Assembly: GCA_009735695.1 (NCBI GenBank)
Contig: SRSL01000006.1
Coordinates: 124,001 to 188,000, forward strand
Source of the DNA: Christiangramia bathymodioli
GTDB lineage: Bacteria > Bacteroidota > Bacteroidia > Flavobacteriales > Flavobacteriaceae
Length of the DNA stretch: 64,000 nt
Direction of reading: 5' to 3'
Program-made: the position numbers and the translations under genes
The notes under the pieces: model-generated
What the model saw: only the letters and a program-made list of their open reading frames with translations
What the model was told of the DNA's origin: nothing
Database searches by the model: none
Shown here: in pieces, positions 35,501-42,953 of the stretch
How the letters are laid out: every line of letters begins with the position of its first letter
Numbering within the stretch: position 1 is the stretch's first letter

Positions 35501-35784
35501 GTAGCTCCTTCGGGTGCATTAAGAGTGTAATTTCCGTCAAAATCGGTTTGGGTACCCGTATTGGTGCCCTTGATAAAAACATTCACCCCAGGCATTGGTA
35601 CACCATCTTGATCTGTTACCATCCCTGTGATTGTTTGTTGTGCAGTAATTTCCATCGCATTAAGAGCGAAAACATTTGTACTACTCATACCAAATAGCAT
35701 GATACTAATACAAACCCCAAAGAAAATACCTTTTCTTTTTCCCGGCGGAAACCACGCCGGAAGAGTAGAGATTTTAATGTTCAT
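32584..35784 (-). CDS. susC: SusC/RagA-family TonB-dependent outer-membrane receptor
   Basis: 1066 residues. A longer-than-usual N-terminus carries a hydrophobic signal (IFFGVCISIMLFG) and is followed by a carboxypeptidase-regulatory-like domain (ITGMVTDQDGVPMPGVNVFI). Then comes a TonB-box-like/plug region (EIVILGYTQQTRADVTGSVA, VRIRGFGTSNNNNPLYIIDG) and a 22-strand barrel ending in the aromatic-rich C-terminus (SQIYTLGVNIKI). It imports an oligomeric ligand across the outer membrane with energy from TonB. It is the first gene of the SusC-SusD-VCBS unit. No LacI-, hybrid two-component- or sigma/anti-sigma regulator is adjacent, so control must be from elsewhere. Confidence 0.95.
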   Translation of the reverse strand: MNIKISTLPAWFPPGKRKGIFFGVCISIMLFGMSSTNVFALNAMEITAQQTITGMVTDQDGVPMPGVNVFIKGTNTGTQTDFDGNYTLNAPEGATLVFSYVGYQTQEILVGDSNVIDVTIQEDESQLDEIVILGYTQQTRADVTGSVASVNIEEATKAPIVNAAEALQGRVTGVTVQNDGAPGSSPVVRIRGFGTSNNNNPLYIIDGVQTDDPSILNSINSSDIAQMNVLKDGAAAIYGARASNGVVIITTKGGRYGMSGPSISVDTYAGFARATNLPDLLNPQQHGEMIFQSLRNDGAEVTHPQYGSGPEPVVPTMIQGIPVDVTVPQGGTDWLDEIFQTAPTYNASVSLQNGNEFGKFLLSVNYLKREGIQIETGYERAVTRLNSEFKLGDRLRVGNHLNVSFSNQRSQSDEVNNALRQVPILPVRDDNGNFTGTYNAAAGLSNPTNPVANLIRASDNYNKQLRVFGDLYAALEIVEGLNIKTSIAGDLQTYDGRFFLPKNPEHSEPRATNTLTEQDANNYQWIWTNTLNYGGNFGNHSVDAVAGIEALSNRSKGKGISRNDYLFEDEDFYLLTNGSGDPIIDYAYDQTNTLYSLFANVNYNFAGRYFFSGTLRRDESSRFRGDNKSDIFPSFSVGWVISEEGFYPADAFVNRLKLKGSWGEVGNQTLPVGNPTINISNLNNQVADYPFNGDGGITSGAILSQVGNPNLKWETSVTKNIGLDIDMLDSRLETRIEFYEITTKDLITQDFSSISTTAIDASAPYVNLGSIQNTGVDFSIGYYSNPVKEFTWSANLNLSHYKNEVTDLISDFQTGNTGFRGGAITRTEVGKPLSYFYGREVVGIFRTEAEVSAAADQGFATPADGVGRLQYADINNDGVINDDDRTDIGSPHPDYTFGLNLTAAYKGFDLSAFFNGSQGNDIYNYQKIFTDFPLFFNANRSTRVLDSWTPENPDAALPALSQTIRNSETNPNSFFVEDGSFIRLSNLQIGYNFAETLTDKIGFQDLRIFIQGTNLFTITGYDGLDPEIPSFNSLTLGVDAGGGIGNGYQPVYPVSQIYTLGVNIKI

Positions 35785-36594
35785 AATTTATGTAATAGTT
35801 AATTAGTTAAAGAGTTGACATTAAATGTAAATAAATTCTTAACACTTTTACAAAGGACATCCTCAATATTTTCAATTTATTTTAAAAGATTCGCATCTTA
35901 AGATATTTTTTTAACGAAAACGATATCGAAAGAATTATAGCTAAATGTTTGATTTTAAAAGGTTTAAATAATGAATGGCGTGCGGACTGGAATTTATTCG
36001 AATACACAATACGGTTAATAACTTTTTAAATTTAACGGAAGAATCTCCTGAAAATCATCTGAATAAGCCCGTTTTCTTAAAACAAATTCAAATCCCGAAA
36101 GGAAATTCAAGTCGAAAAAACCGGTAGGCAATCCTGAAGTAGCTTACTTAATTTGCCTAAAAATAAGGAGAATGTTAAAGAAGGTTATCGTAGCACTAAA
36201 AGCTTGAAGAAGAATTTTTTAGAACTTTTAACCGAACTGTAAAAATTGAATACTTTCCAATTCAAAAGAAAATGTTAATTACTTAATGCGTGGATCTCTT
36301 CAGAACCAAGGTTCCAGATTTGAGCCCTATTTTGTTTCAATCTACTCCTAAATATGATAAAGTTCATAGTCCTTCAAATGTAACCGCAAAGTTAGTAAGA
36401 AGGAAGCTAATTCTTAAAGCTGAATTTTATGATCCCCTAAGTATTTTCCTATCATGGTGCGATCAAAATTGCTAAATAATTACAGATCCCAAAAAAAAGC
36501 TCGAAATGTTTTTATGATTCAATAATATTTTTGATTTTTAACAAAAGATTAATAATCGTACCATGCAAGCATTTGCGAAAAATTGAGTCCTATT
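35785..36594. other. 810-base intergenic region between divergent susC and haloperoxidase genes
   Basis: This is the largest gap in the window, AT-rich and without a convincing gene. It contains the palindromes ATCTTAAGAT (35895-35904) and CGATATCG (35921-35928) about 110-145 bases upstream of susC, which could be operator sites. A 50-codon open frame with an ATG lies at 35975-36127 on the plus strand; its composition is protein-like, but I find no family or start signal. Another frame at 36290-36475 uses GTG and looks random. Promoters for both neighbours are expected here; I could not find a clear TAnnTTTG box for either. Confidence 0.5.
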
Positions 36595-38091
36595 ATGAAA
36601 AGATATTGTTTTCTATTTTTAATGATTTTCCTGGTCTTTTCCTGTAAAAATGCCGTTACAGAGAATGAATCCCATCAAATCACAGAACCTACCGGGGAAA
36701 ATAATGTAGCCTACAAATGGGGGAAACTTGCTATTAAAGCAACCGCCAACGATACCGAAAAATTCAAGCCCCGGCCAACTATTACCTCCAGGTATCTTGC
36801 CTTAATTACCGTAGCTATCTTTGACGCCTGGTCCAGATATGATGAAAAAGCAATTCCGGTCTACCTTTCAGAAGTTGAAAGGCGACCCATCGAGGAACAG
36901 AACCTTAAGAACAAGGAAATAGCGATTAGTTATGCCGCATACCGGGCCATGAACGAATATTACTTTTCAGATAAGCCGCTTTTTACAGAATTCATGATCG
37001 AATTGGGGCTGGATCCGAATAATGAAAGTCTAGATCCCAATACCCCGGAAGGAATTGGGAATCTGGCCGCCTTGGCCGTAATTGAAGCTCGAAAAGGAGA
37101 TGGCGCCAACCAGTATGGTGAAGAAGAAGGCTCTAACGGACAGGTATATTTCGATTACACGGGATATGAACCAGTGAATTCAGTTGATAATAATTCAGAT
37201 CCTAATCGCTGGCAGCCAAAATACTTCGCCGATGGAAAAGGCGGTAAGTTCGCTCCGAAATGCCTCACCCCATATTGGGACCAGGTGAAACCCATTTCGA
37301 TGAAATCTGGCGACCAGTTCAGGCCGGGACCTCCACCAAAGGTTGGATCAAAACAGCTGGAAGAAGAAATAAAGGAAGTGGTAGAAATGCAAGCCAACTT
37401 AACCGATTATCAAAAAGCATTGGTAGAATTTATGCGAGATGGCCCACAATCTGTTCAACAGGCAGGACACTGGTTTAATTTCGCGCAGGAAGTTTCAGTG
37501 AGAGATAATCACACCCTGGACCAGGACGTGAAAATGTATTTCTATAATCAGGTTGTCGCCATGGATGCTTTCATCGCTTCCTGGGATTCTAAAATGTATT
37601 ATGATTTCGCCAGGCCATTTGCCCTTGTTCACGAATATTATAAGGACAAAAAGATTATCGGCTGGGGAGGTGAAGGAAAAGGCATGATAGAAATGGACGG
37701 AAACCAATGGAGACCCTACTCCCCTGAAACCTTTTTATGCCCTCCTTTCCCAAGTTACACTTCCGGTCACAGCACCATAAGTGGCGGTTGTGCGGAAGCC
37801 CTGAAATTATGGACTGGCAGCGATGAATTTGGTTCGGAAGCAGTCCTTGTAGCCGGGGCCATGACGGAACCTGATCATCTGGGAGACACGGTGACCCTGA
37901 AATTCCCAACATTTTCTGAAACCGCTGAGATGGCTGGTATTTCCCGGGTTCTGGGAGGATACCACATTCAGGCTGAAAATGTCGCAGGACTCGAATTGGG
38001 TCGCAAGGTTGCCAGGGAAGCCTGGAAATTCTATCAGAAACATGTTGGAGAAGAAGGTTCTAGAATAGCAGAACTTTCTGAAAATAAATAG
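36595..38091 (+). CDS. Vanadium-dependent haloperoxidase-like lipoprotein (PAP2 superfamily)
   Basis: 498 residues with signal peptide and lipobox FSC-K. The C-terminal half shows the oxyanion-pocket motifs of vanadium haloperoxidases and acid phosphatases in order: WDSKMYYDFARP (Lys and Arg), CPPFPSYTSGHSTISGG (Ser-Gly-His), and ISRVLGGYHIQAENVAG (Arg and the axial His). The all-helical N-terminal half (ITSRYLALITVAIFDAWSRY, AAYRAMNEYYF) matches bacterial members. Either halide oxidation or phosphatase activity is possible; the sequence alone does not decide. I start at ATG 36595, which gives a proper signal peptide, rather than TTG 36583. It sits alone between the susC promoter region and a bidirectional terminator; its link to the sugar genes is unclear. 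Confidence 0.82.
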   Translation: MKRYCFLFLMIFLVFSCKNAVTENESHQITEPTGENNVAYKWGKLAIKATANDTEKFKPRPTITSRYLALITVAIFDAWSRYDEKAIPVYLSEVERRPIEEQNLKNKEIAISYAAYRAMNEYYFSDKPLFTEFMIELGLDPNNESLDPNTPEGIGNLAALAVIEARKGDGANQYGEEEGSNGQVYFDYTGYEPVNSVDNNSDPNRWQPKYFADGKGGKFAPKCLTPYWDQVKPISMKSGDQFRPGPPPKVGSKQLEEEIKEVVEMQANLTDYQKALVEFMRDGPQSVQQAGHWFNFAQEVSVRDNHTLDQDVKMYFYNQVVAMDAFIASWDSKMYYDFARPFALVHEYYKDKKIIGWGGEGKGMIEMDGNQWRPYSPETFLCPPFPSYTSGHSTISGGCAEALKLWTGSDEFGSEAVLVAGAMTEPDHLGDTVTLKFPTFSETAEMAGISRVLGGYHIQAENVAGLELGRKVAREAWKFYQKHVGEEGSRIAELSENK

Positions 38092-38121
38092 CCTTCTCAC
38101 TTAATGCCAAATAAACTGCAT

Positions 38122-38154
38122 AAAAAAACCTCTGGAGAAATCCAGAGGTTTTTT
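38122..38154. terminator. Bidirectional terminator between the haloperoxidase and dehydrogenase genes
   Basis: CCTCTGGA / TCCAGAGG around GAAA, extended by six A/T pairs on both sides, suited to both convergent units. Confidence 0.92.
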
Positions 38155-38176
38155 CTTTATCAGGAACTTAGCAATT

Positions 38177-38821
38177 TTAAAGGCTCATTGCCTTCCCATT
38201 ACCAAGTTCATCTATTGGCCCGCAGGGAATATACTGTCCCGGGATTGGATCGTACCAAAGCACGTTCTCTCCCACTTCTTCAGAATTCTTCCAGGCCCAG
38301 ATACCCAGATCTCTTACGGTATTCAGGTATTCATAGGCTCCGGCATCAGGATTTATCTCGGTTTCCGTTTCCTTGGGTAAAGCATCCTGGGTTTCAGTAG
38401 TGCGCTTTAAAAATTGTTCTTTCTGTGCCGGTGTGGCTTTCAGGTATTTTTTGATGAGAGCTTCAAATTCTTCTTCATTACCATCATCCTGATTCTTTTC
38501 GAATTCATTTTCAAAGGCTTTTGAAAAATTTTCAGCACCCCTGTTAAATCGCTGCTGCTGTTCATCCCCCGCCACTTCTTCCATATAAGAATCTATGAAC
38601 TGGGCGATATTGAGATCTGAAGCTCCTGGCGTCTCTGTAGTAGGCAGGATTACATCCAGGATCCTTTTAAGGGCAAAACCGTGAGAGGCGCTCAAGAAGA
38701 CAGGTTGCCAATCATATTCAGGTTCATTCTTACAACTTTGTAATAAACTTAATGCACTGGGACCCAAAATAAGTGCTCCGGCACCCATCCCAATATTCTT
38801 TAAAGCTTTCCTTCTGTCCAT
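38177..38821 (-). CDS. Gluconate 2-dehydrogenase subunit 3 family protein (small subunit of the GMC dehydrogenase)
   Basis: 214 residues. It opens with a twin-arginine-like signal, MDRRKALKNIGMGAGALILG, followed by LLQSC-K, so it is probably exported by Tat and possibly lipidated. The rest is the helical subunit-3 fold: LKRILDVILPTTETPGASDLNIAQFID and the late YEYLNTVRDLGIWAWKNSEEV/PGQYIPCG region. In two-subunit FAD-dependent sugar dehydrogenases, the small subunit carries the Tat signal and takes the signal-less GMC subunit with it across the membrane. The gene follows the GMC gene after 11 bases, exactly the arrangement expected. Without it the GMC enzyme would presumably stay cytoplasmic. 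Confidence 0.88.
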   Translation of the reverse strand: MDRRKALKNIGMGAGALILGPSALSLLQSCKNEPEYDWQPVFLSASHGFALKRILDVILPTTETPGASDLNIAQFIDSYMEEVAGDEQQQRFNRGAENFSKAFENEFEKNQDDGNEEEFEALIKKYLKATPAQKEQFLKRTTETQDALPKETETEINPDAGAYEYLNTVRDLGIWAWKNSEEVGENVLWYDPIPGQYIPCGPIDELGNGKAMSL

Positions 38822-38832
38822 AATTTTTTTAA

Positions 38833-40536
38833 TTACGCATTGGATTTTTTAAAATTTTTAGCTGCATGATCTGCTGCTCTGGCCGTAAGGGCCATGTATG
38901 TAAGTGATGGATTCTGACATCCTGAAGAGGTCATACAGGCGCCATCGGTCACATATACATTTGGTACACTGTGTACCTGGTTATAGGCGTTCAACACAGA
39001 AGTTTTAGGATCTCGTCCCATTCTTGCCGTTCCCATTTCATGAATTCCAAGACCAGGAGCCCCAAGAATATCATAGGAACTGATATCTTTGAAACCTGCT
39101 TTCTCAAGCATCGCAACGGCCTGCTCCCGCATATCTTTTCGCATTTTAAGCTCATTCTCCTTGAATTCAGCATCGAATGTAATGGTTGGCAAGCCCCACT
39201 CATCCAGTTTATCATAATCAAGGGTCATTTTGTTTTCATGATAAGGCAGGCATTCTCCAAAGGCTAAAAGTCCCATGGTCCAGCCACCTGGTTCCGAAAT
39301 AGCTTGTTTCAGTTCCTTACCGTATCCCAGTTCGGCCACAGTTTCACTCCAGTCTGAACGGCTTGCACCACCCTGGTAACCATACCCTCGAATGAAGTCT
39401 ACATCGCTATCCTGGCCATTCAGATTTCTGAATCTAGGCAGATAAATACCATTTGGTTTTCGGCCTTTATAATAAGAGTCTTTAAAACCATCATATTTCC
39501 CGGAAGCTCCTACTCGAAAGTGATGGTCCATAATATTATGTCCCAGTTCGCCGCTATCGTTACCAAGGCCATTCGGAAATCTGTCTGATGTAGACTGCAT
39601 CAAAATGCTTGTAGATGCCATGGCAGATGCGCATAGAAAGATCACATTCGCATAATACTCGAATTCTTCCTTGGTTTCGGCATCAATTACCTTTACCCCT
39701 TTTGCCAATTTGGTTTCCGGATCATAGATCACTTCAGAAACTATAGAATGGGTCCTGAGATCCATATTTCCGGTCTTGCTAGCCGCAGGAAGCGTCGAGG
39801 AGTTACTGCTAAAATATCCGCCATACGGGCAACCACGAATACAACGATTCCTAAACTGACATTTAGATCTTCCTTCAAATTTTTTATCTCCTGTAATATG
39901 AGCTACCCTTCCTGAGGTCATCACTCTTCCGTCAAAGTTTTCAGCAATTTTTTCCCTTAGATAGTCCTCCACACAATTCAAATCCATGGGTGGAAGAAAC
40001 TCTCCATCTGGTAATTGGCTAAGGCCCAATTTCTCTCCACAAACACCTATAAAAGATTCAACTTTGTCATACCAGGGTGCAATATCCTTGTAACGAATGG
40101 GCCAGTCTACCGCGATATTATCTCTTTTGTTCGCACCAAAATCGAGGTCGCTCAGGCGGTAACTATGTCTACCCCACATGATAGATCGACCACCTACATG
40201 ATAGCCTCGCATCCAGTCGAACCGCTTGGTCTCGTTATAAGGATGCTTGATATCATCTACAAACCAGTGTTTGCTGGGCTCAGAAATGGTATATCCCGTT
40301 CTGGCCTGCTTGTATTGTCTTTTTTCCTCTTCTTTGGTAACCTGACCTTTATATTTATAATCCCATGGATCGTCGTTCATGGTTGGGTAATCCTTTACAT
40401 GCTCCACCATCCTTCCTCTTTCCAGGACAAGAGTTTTAAAACCTTTTTCGCAAAGTTCCTTGGCGGCCCAACCACCGCTTATTCCTGTCCCCACAACGAT
40501 AGCATCGTAGGTATCATTTTCATAGAAGTTGCTCAC
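38833..40536 (-). CDS. GMC-family FAD-dependent sugar dehydrogenase, catalytic subunit
   Basis: 567 residues. The FAD-binding Rossmann motif VVGTGISGG is at about residues 14-22, the GMC signature GYHVGGRSIMWGRHSYR near 111-127, and the C-terminal catalytic motifs are GIHEMGTARMG (His) and SSGCQNPSLTYMALTARAADHA (Asn). KCQFRNRCIRGC gives Cys226, Cys232 and Cys236 in C-x5-C-x3-C spacing, the pattern that holds a 3Fe-4S cluster in the Burkholderia FAD-glucose dehydrogenase. There is no signal peptide; export is expected by co-transport with the Tat-type small subunit encoded 11 bases downstream. The start is GTG at 40536. Neighbouring DUF1080 and isomerase genes suggest C3 oxidation of glycosides. 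A cytochrome subunit is not present nearby. Confidence 0.9.
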   Translation of the reverse strand: MSNFYENDTYDAIVVGTGISGGWAAKELCEKGFKTLVLERGRMVEHVKDYPTMNDDPWDYKYKGQVTKEEEKRQYKQARTGYTISEPSKHWFVDDIKHPYNETKRFDWMRGYHVGGRSIMWGRHSYRLSDLDFGANKRDNIAVDWPIRYKDIAPWYDKVESFIGVCGEKLGLSQLPDGEFLPPMDLNCVEDYLREKIAENFDGRVMTSGRVAHITGDKKFEGRSKCQFRNRCIRGCPYGGYFSSNSSTLPAASKTGNMDLRTHSIVSEVIYDPETKLAKGVKVIDAETKEEFEYYANVIFLCASAMASTSILMQSTSDRFPNGLGNDSGELGHNIMDHHFRVGASGKYDGFKDSYYKGRKPNGIYLPRFRNLNGQDSDVDFIRGYGYQGGASRSDWSETVAELGYGKELKQAISEPGGWTMGLLAFGECLPYHENKMTLDYDKLDEWGLPTITFDAEFKENELKMRKDMREQAVAMLEKAGFKDISSYDILGAPGLGIHEMGTARMGRDPKTSVLNAYNQVHSVPNVYVTDGACMTSSGCQNPSLTYMALTARAADHAAKNFKKSNA

Positions 40537-40576
40537 AATTATTGCTTTTTAGATAAAATATTTATTCGAAGTGTCC

Positions 40577-40584
40577 CAAATATA
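40577..40584 (-). promoter_or_regulatory. Possible -7 element of the GMC dehydrogenase operon
   Basis: On the minus strand this reads TATATTTG (TAnnTTTG) about 40 bases upstream of the GTG start. No clear -33 TTG is found at the expected distance, so the call is tentative. The 141-base divergent spacer to the plus-strand operon must also contain that operon's promoter. Confidence 0.35.
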
Positions 40585-40677
40585 TAAATTTATGGCTATT
40601 ATTTTGCGTCTTTAAAAAAAAGAGTACTTTTAAATTGAAGTATTTCAAAATTTTTAACCAACTCAATATATTAACTT

Positions 40678-41682
40678 ATGTCATCTACAAAATACGGAAT
40701 TTCTTCCTTACTGTTCCTATTTATTATAATCGGTAGCTTTGGTGTTGTTTCCTGTAAGAACGACAACAATAAAAAGGATCAATCCACTACAGATCAAGCT
40801 GAACAAACCTCTAACGATAGCCTTTTCTTTAAATTATCCCTTGCTCAGTGGTCTTTAAACAGGCCACTTTTCAGCGGAGAACTGGACCCGATGGATTTTG
40901 CCGAAAAAGCCAATGAACTGGGATTTGAAGGTGTTGAGTATGTGACCGGTTTTTATTCCCAGCGAATCAATGAAGCTGAAGATCCGCAAGCTGAAATGAA
41001 GATCGTTTTGGATAGCCTGAAAGCAAAAAGCGAGCAATACAATGTAAAAAACCTCCTGTTGATGATCGATGGAGAGGGGGATCTTGCCGTTACCGATTCT
41101 GTGGTACGAAACCAGTCGGTAGAGAATCATAAAAAATGGGTGGATGCGGCCAAATTCCTGGGATGCCATTCTATTCGGGTAAACCTCTTTGGTGCCGAAG
41201 ATCCTGAAGCATGGAAAAATGCGTCGATCGATGCCTTAACCAAACTGTCGGAATATGCCCAGCCTAAAGGCATCAACATTCTGGTGGAAAATCATGGCCA
41301 GCATTCCTCGAACATCGACCTTCTGGTAGAAGTTATGAGGCAGGTAAATATGGAAAATTGTGGTACGCTGCCAGATTTTGGTAATTTCTGTGTTAAACGC
41401 GAAGGCGGTGAGCGATGGGAAGCAGACTGTATAGAAGAATATCCACGATACGAAGGTGTTCGCAAAATGATGCCTTATGCTAAAGCAGTGAGCGCAAAAT
41501 CTTATACTTTCGATGAGGAAGGAGAAGAAGAATTGATCGATTACAAGAAGATGCTGGAGATCATAAAGAACGGAGGTTATTCCGGATATATAGGTATTGA
41601 ATACGAAGGAACCGATATCCCTGCCGAGGAAGGGATTCTAGCCACCAAAAATTTATTGATCAAAGCCGGAAAACAATTATAA
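40678..41682 (+). CDS. Sugar phosphate isomerase/epimerase-family TIM-barrel lipoprotein
   Basis: 334 residues with a signal peptide and lipobox VSC-K, so it works in the periplasm or on a membrane surface, not in the cytoplasm like most of its family. The xylose-isomerase-like TIM barrel is shown by FKLSLAQWSLNRPLFSG, FAEKANELGFEGVEYVTGFY, INILVENHGQHSS (metal-binding Glu and His), CGTLPDFGNFC (Asp) and the late GYSGYIGIEYEG (Glu). Related proteins act on 3-keto sugars (isomerisation, or beta-elimination as in DgpB/C-type C-glycoside cleavage). It is the first gene of a five-gene operon divergent from the GMC dehydrogenase. Confidence 0.87.
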   Translation: MSSTKYGISSLLFLFIIIGSFGVVSCKNDNNKKDQSTTDQAEQTSNDSLFFKLSLAQWSLNRPLFSGELDPMDFAEKANELGFEGVEYVTGFYSQRINEAEDPQAEMKIVLDSLKAKSEQYNVKNLLLMIDGEGDLAVTDSVVRNQSVENHKKWVDAAKFLGCHSIRVNLFGAEDPEAWKNASIDALTKLSEYAQPKGINILVENHGQHSSNIDLLVEVMRQVNMENCGTLPDFGNFCVKREGGERWEADCIEEYPRYEGVRKMMPYAKAVSAKSYTFDEEGEEELIDYKKMLEIIKNGGYSGYIGIEYEGTDIPAEEGILATKNLLIKAGKQL

Positions 41683-41703
41683 TCAAAACCATCACCTACT
41701 ACT

Positions 41704-42942
41704 ATGAGTAAATTAGTTAGATTTCAACTTTCCCTGATGATGTTCCTTGAGTTCTTTATTTGGGGAGGTTGGTTTGTAACCCTTGGAACCTTCCTTGGAA
41801 ATAATCTAAACGCAACCGATGTACAGATCTCCACTGCCTTTTCTACCCAATCATGGGGCGCTATCATAGCGCCTTTTATCATTGGCCTGATCGCAGACCG
41901 CTTCTTTAATGCAGAACGCATCCTGGGATTCCTGCACATCATTGGTGCCATCCTACTTTATATGATGTACATCAGCACCGACTTTTCAGGTTTTTACCCA
42001 CTTGTGCTGGGTTATATGATCGCCTATATGCCAACGCTGGCACTGGTAAATTCAGTTAGTTTCAACCAGATGAAGGATCCCGCCAAGGAATTTTCATTCA
42101 TCAGGGTCTTTGGAACTATTGGCTGGATAGTCGCAGGTCTTGTAATAAGTTATGTTTTCTTCTGGGATGCTCCGGAAGCAAGAGAGGAAGGTATGCTTAA
42201 ATACACCTTTTTAATGGTGAGCATCGCTTCGGCATTTTTAGGATTATTTAGTTTTACCCTTCCGAAGACGCCTCCAAGCACCGATAAATCGAAAAAAGTA
42301 AGTGTAGTTGAAACCCTGGGTCTCGACGCGCTGGGACTGCTGAAGGACAAAAATTTCCTGATGTTCTTCATCGCTTCGGTTCTCATTTGTATTCCTTTGG
42401 CCTTTTACTATCAGAACACCAACCCGTTCCTGTCGGAAATTGGAGTGGAGAACCCAACCGGGCTTATGACCATAGGCCAGGTTTCTGAAGTGCTTTTCCT
42501 GTTACTCCTACCCTTCTTCTTTAAACGCTTTGGTTTTAAGATTACTATAATTGCCGGGATGTTAGCCTGGTCATTGCGATATCTTCTGTTTGCCTATGGC
42601 GATACCGGGGAGCTGATGTTCATGCTCATTACCGGGATCGCTCTACACGGAATCTGTTATGACTTTTTCTTTGTTTCAGGACAGATCTATACAGATTTCA
42701 AGGCGGGGACCAAATACAAGAGTTCCGCGCAGGGCCTTATCACCCTGGCTACCTACGGTGTGGGAATGTTAATTGGATTTTATGTGGCAGGCCTCATCAC
42801 CGATGCCTACCTGGTAGGCGACAAATTACATAACTGGGAAAGTATATGGTTATATCCTTCTGTATTTGCTTTTGTAGTTTTAATTCTTTTTGCCTTATTT
42901 TTTAGGAACGAAAAGATCGATAAAAAGGAAATAGAAATATAA
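41704..42942 (+). CDS. NupG-like major facilitator (nucleoside/sugar permease)
   Basis: 412 residues, about twelve membrane helices, beginning RFQLSLMMFLEFFIWGGWFVTLG, which is characteristic of NupG/XapB-type nucleoside:proton symporters. FSTQSWGAIIAPFIIGLIADRF and the half-molecule break around residues 190-215 (charged, KTPPSTDKSKKVS) fit the MFS fold. In Bacteroidota such permeases are often found with Gfo/Idh/MocA and isomerase genes instead of nucleoside genes, so here it probably takes a monosaccharide product from the periplasm into the cytoplasm. That substrate is inferred from position: the gene lies 21 bases after the lipoprotein isomerase and 11 bases before the oxidoreductase. 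Confidence 0.85.
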   Translation: MSKLVRFQLSLMMFLEFFIWGGWFVTLGTFLGNNLNATDVQISTAFSTQSWGAIIAPFIIGLIADRFFNAERILGFLHIIGAILLYMMYISTDFSGFYPLVLGYMIAYMPTLALVNSVSFNQMKDPAKEFSFIRVFGTIGWIVAGLVISYVFFWDAPEAREEGMLKYTFLMVSIASAFLGLFSFTLPKTPPSTDKSKKVSVVETLGLDALGLLKDKNFLMFFIASVLICIPLAFYYQNTNPFLSEIGVENPTGLMTIGQVSEVLFLLLLPFFFKRFGFKITIIAGMLAWSLRYLLFAYGDTGELMFMLITGIALHGICYDFFFVSGQIYTDFKAGTKYKSSAQGLITLATYGVGMLIGFYVAGLITDAYLVGDKLHNWESIWLYPSVFAFVVLILFALFFRNEKIDKKEIEI

Positions 42943-42953
42943 CGAACCAAATT

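Noticed and set aside
35975-36127. 50-codon plus-strand open frame with ATG in the susC upstream region
   Set aside because: Protein-like composition, but no family resemblance, no promoter or ribosome signal, and frames of this length are expected by chance in 800 bases of DNA. Not listed as a gene; mentioned under the intergenic feature.
36290-36475. 61-codon plus-strand frame starting with GTG
   Set aside because: Non-ATG start, no conserved features, odd residue composition; probably random.
40015-40587. 190-codon plus-strand frame antisense to the GMC dehydrogenase gene
   Set aside because: Shadow of a well-supported gene on the opposite strand; hydrophobic random-like sequence without motifs.
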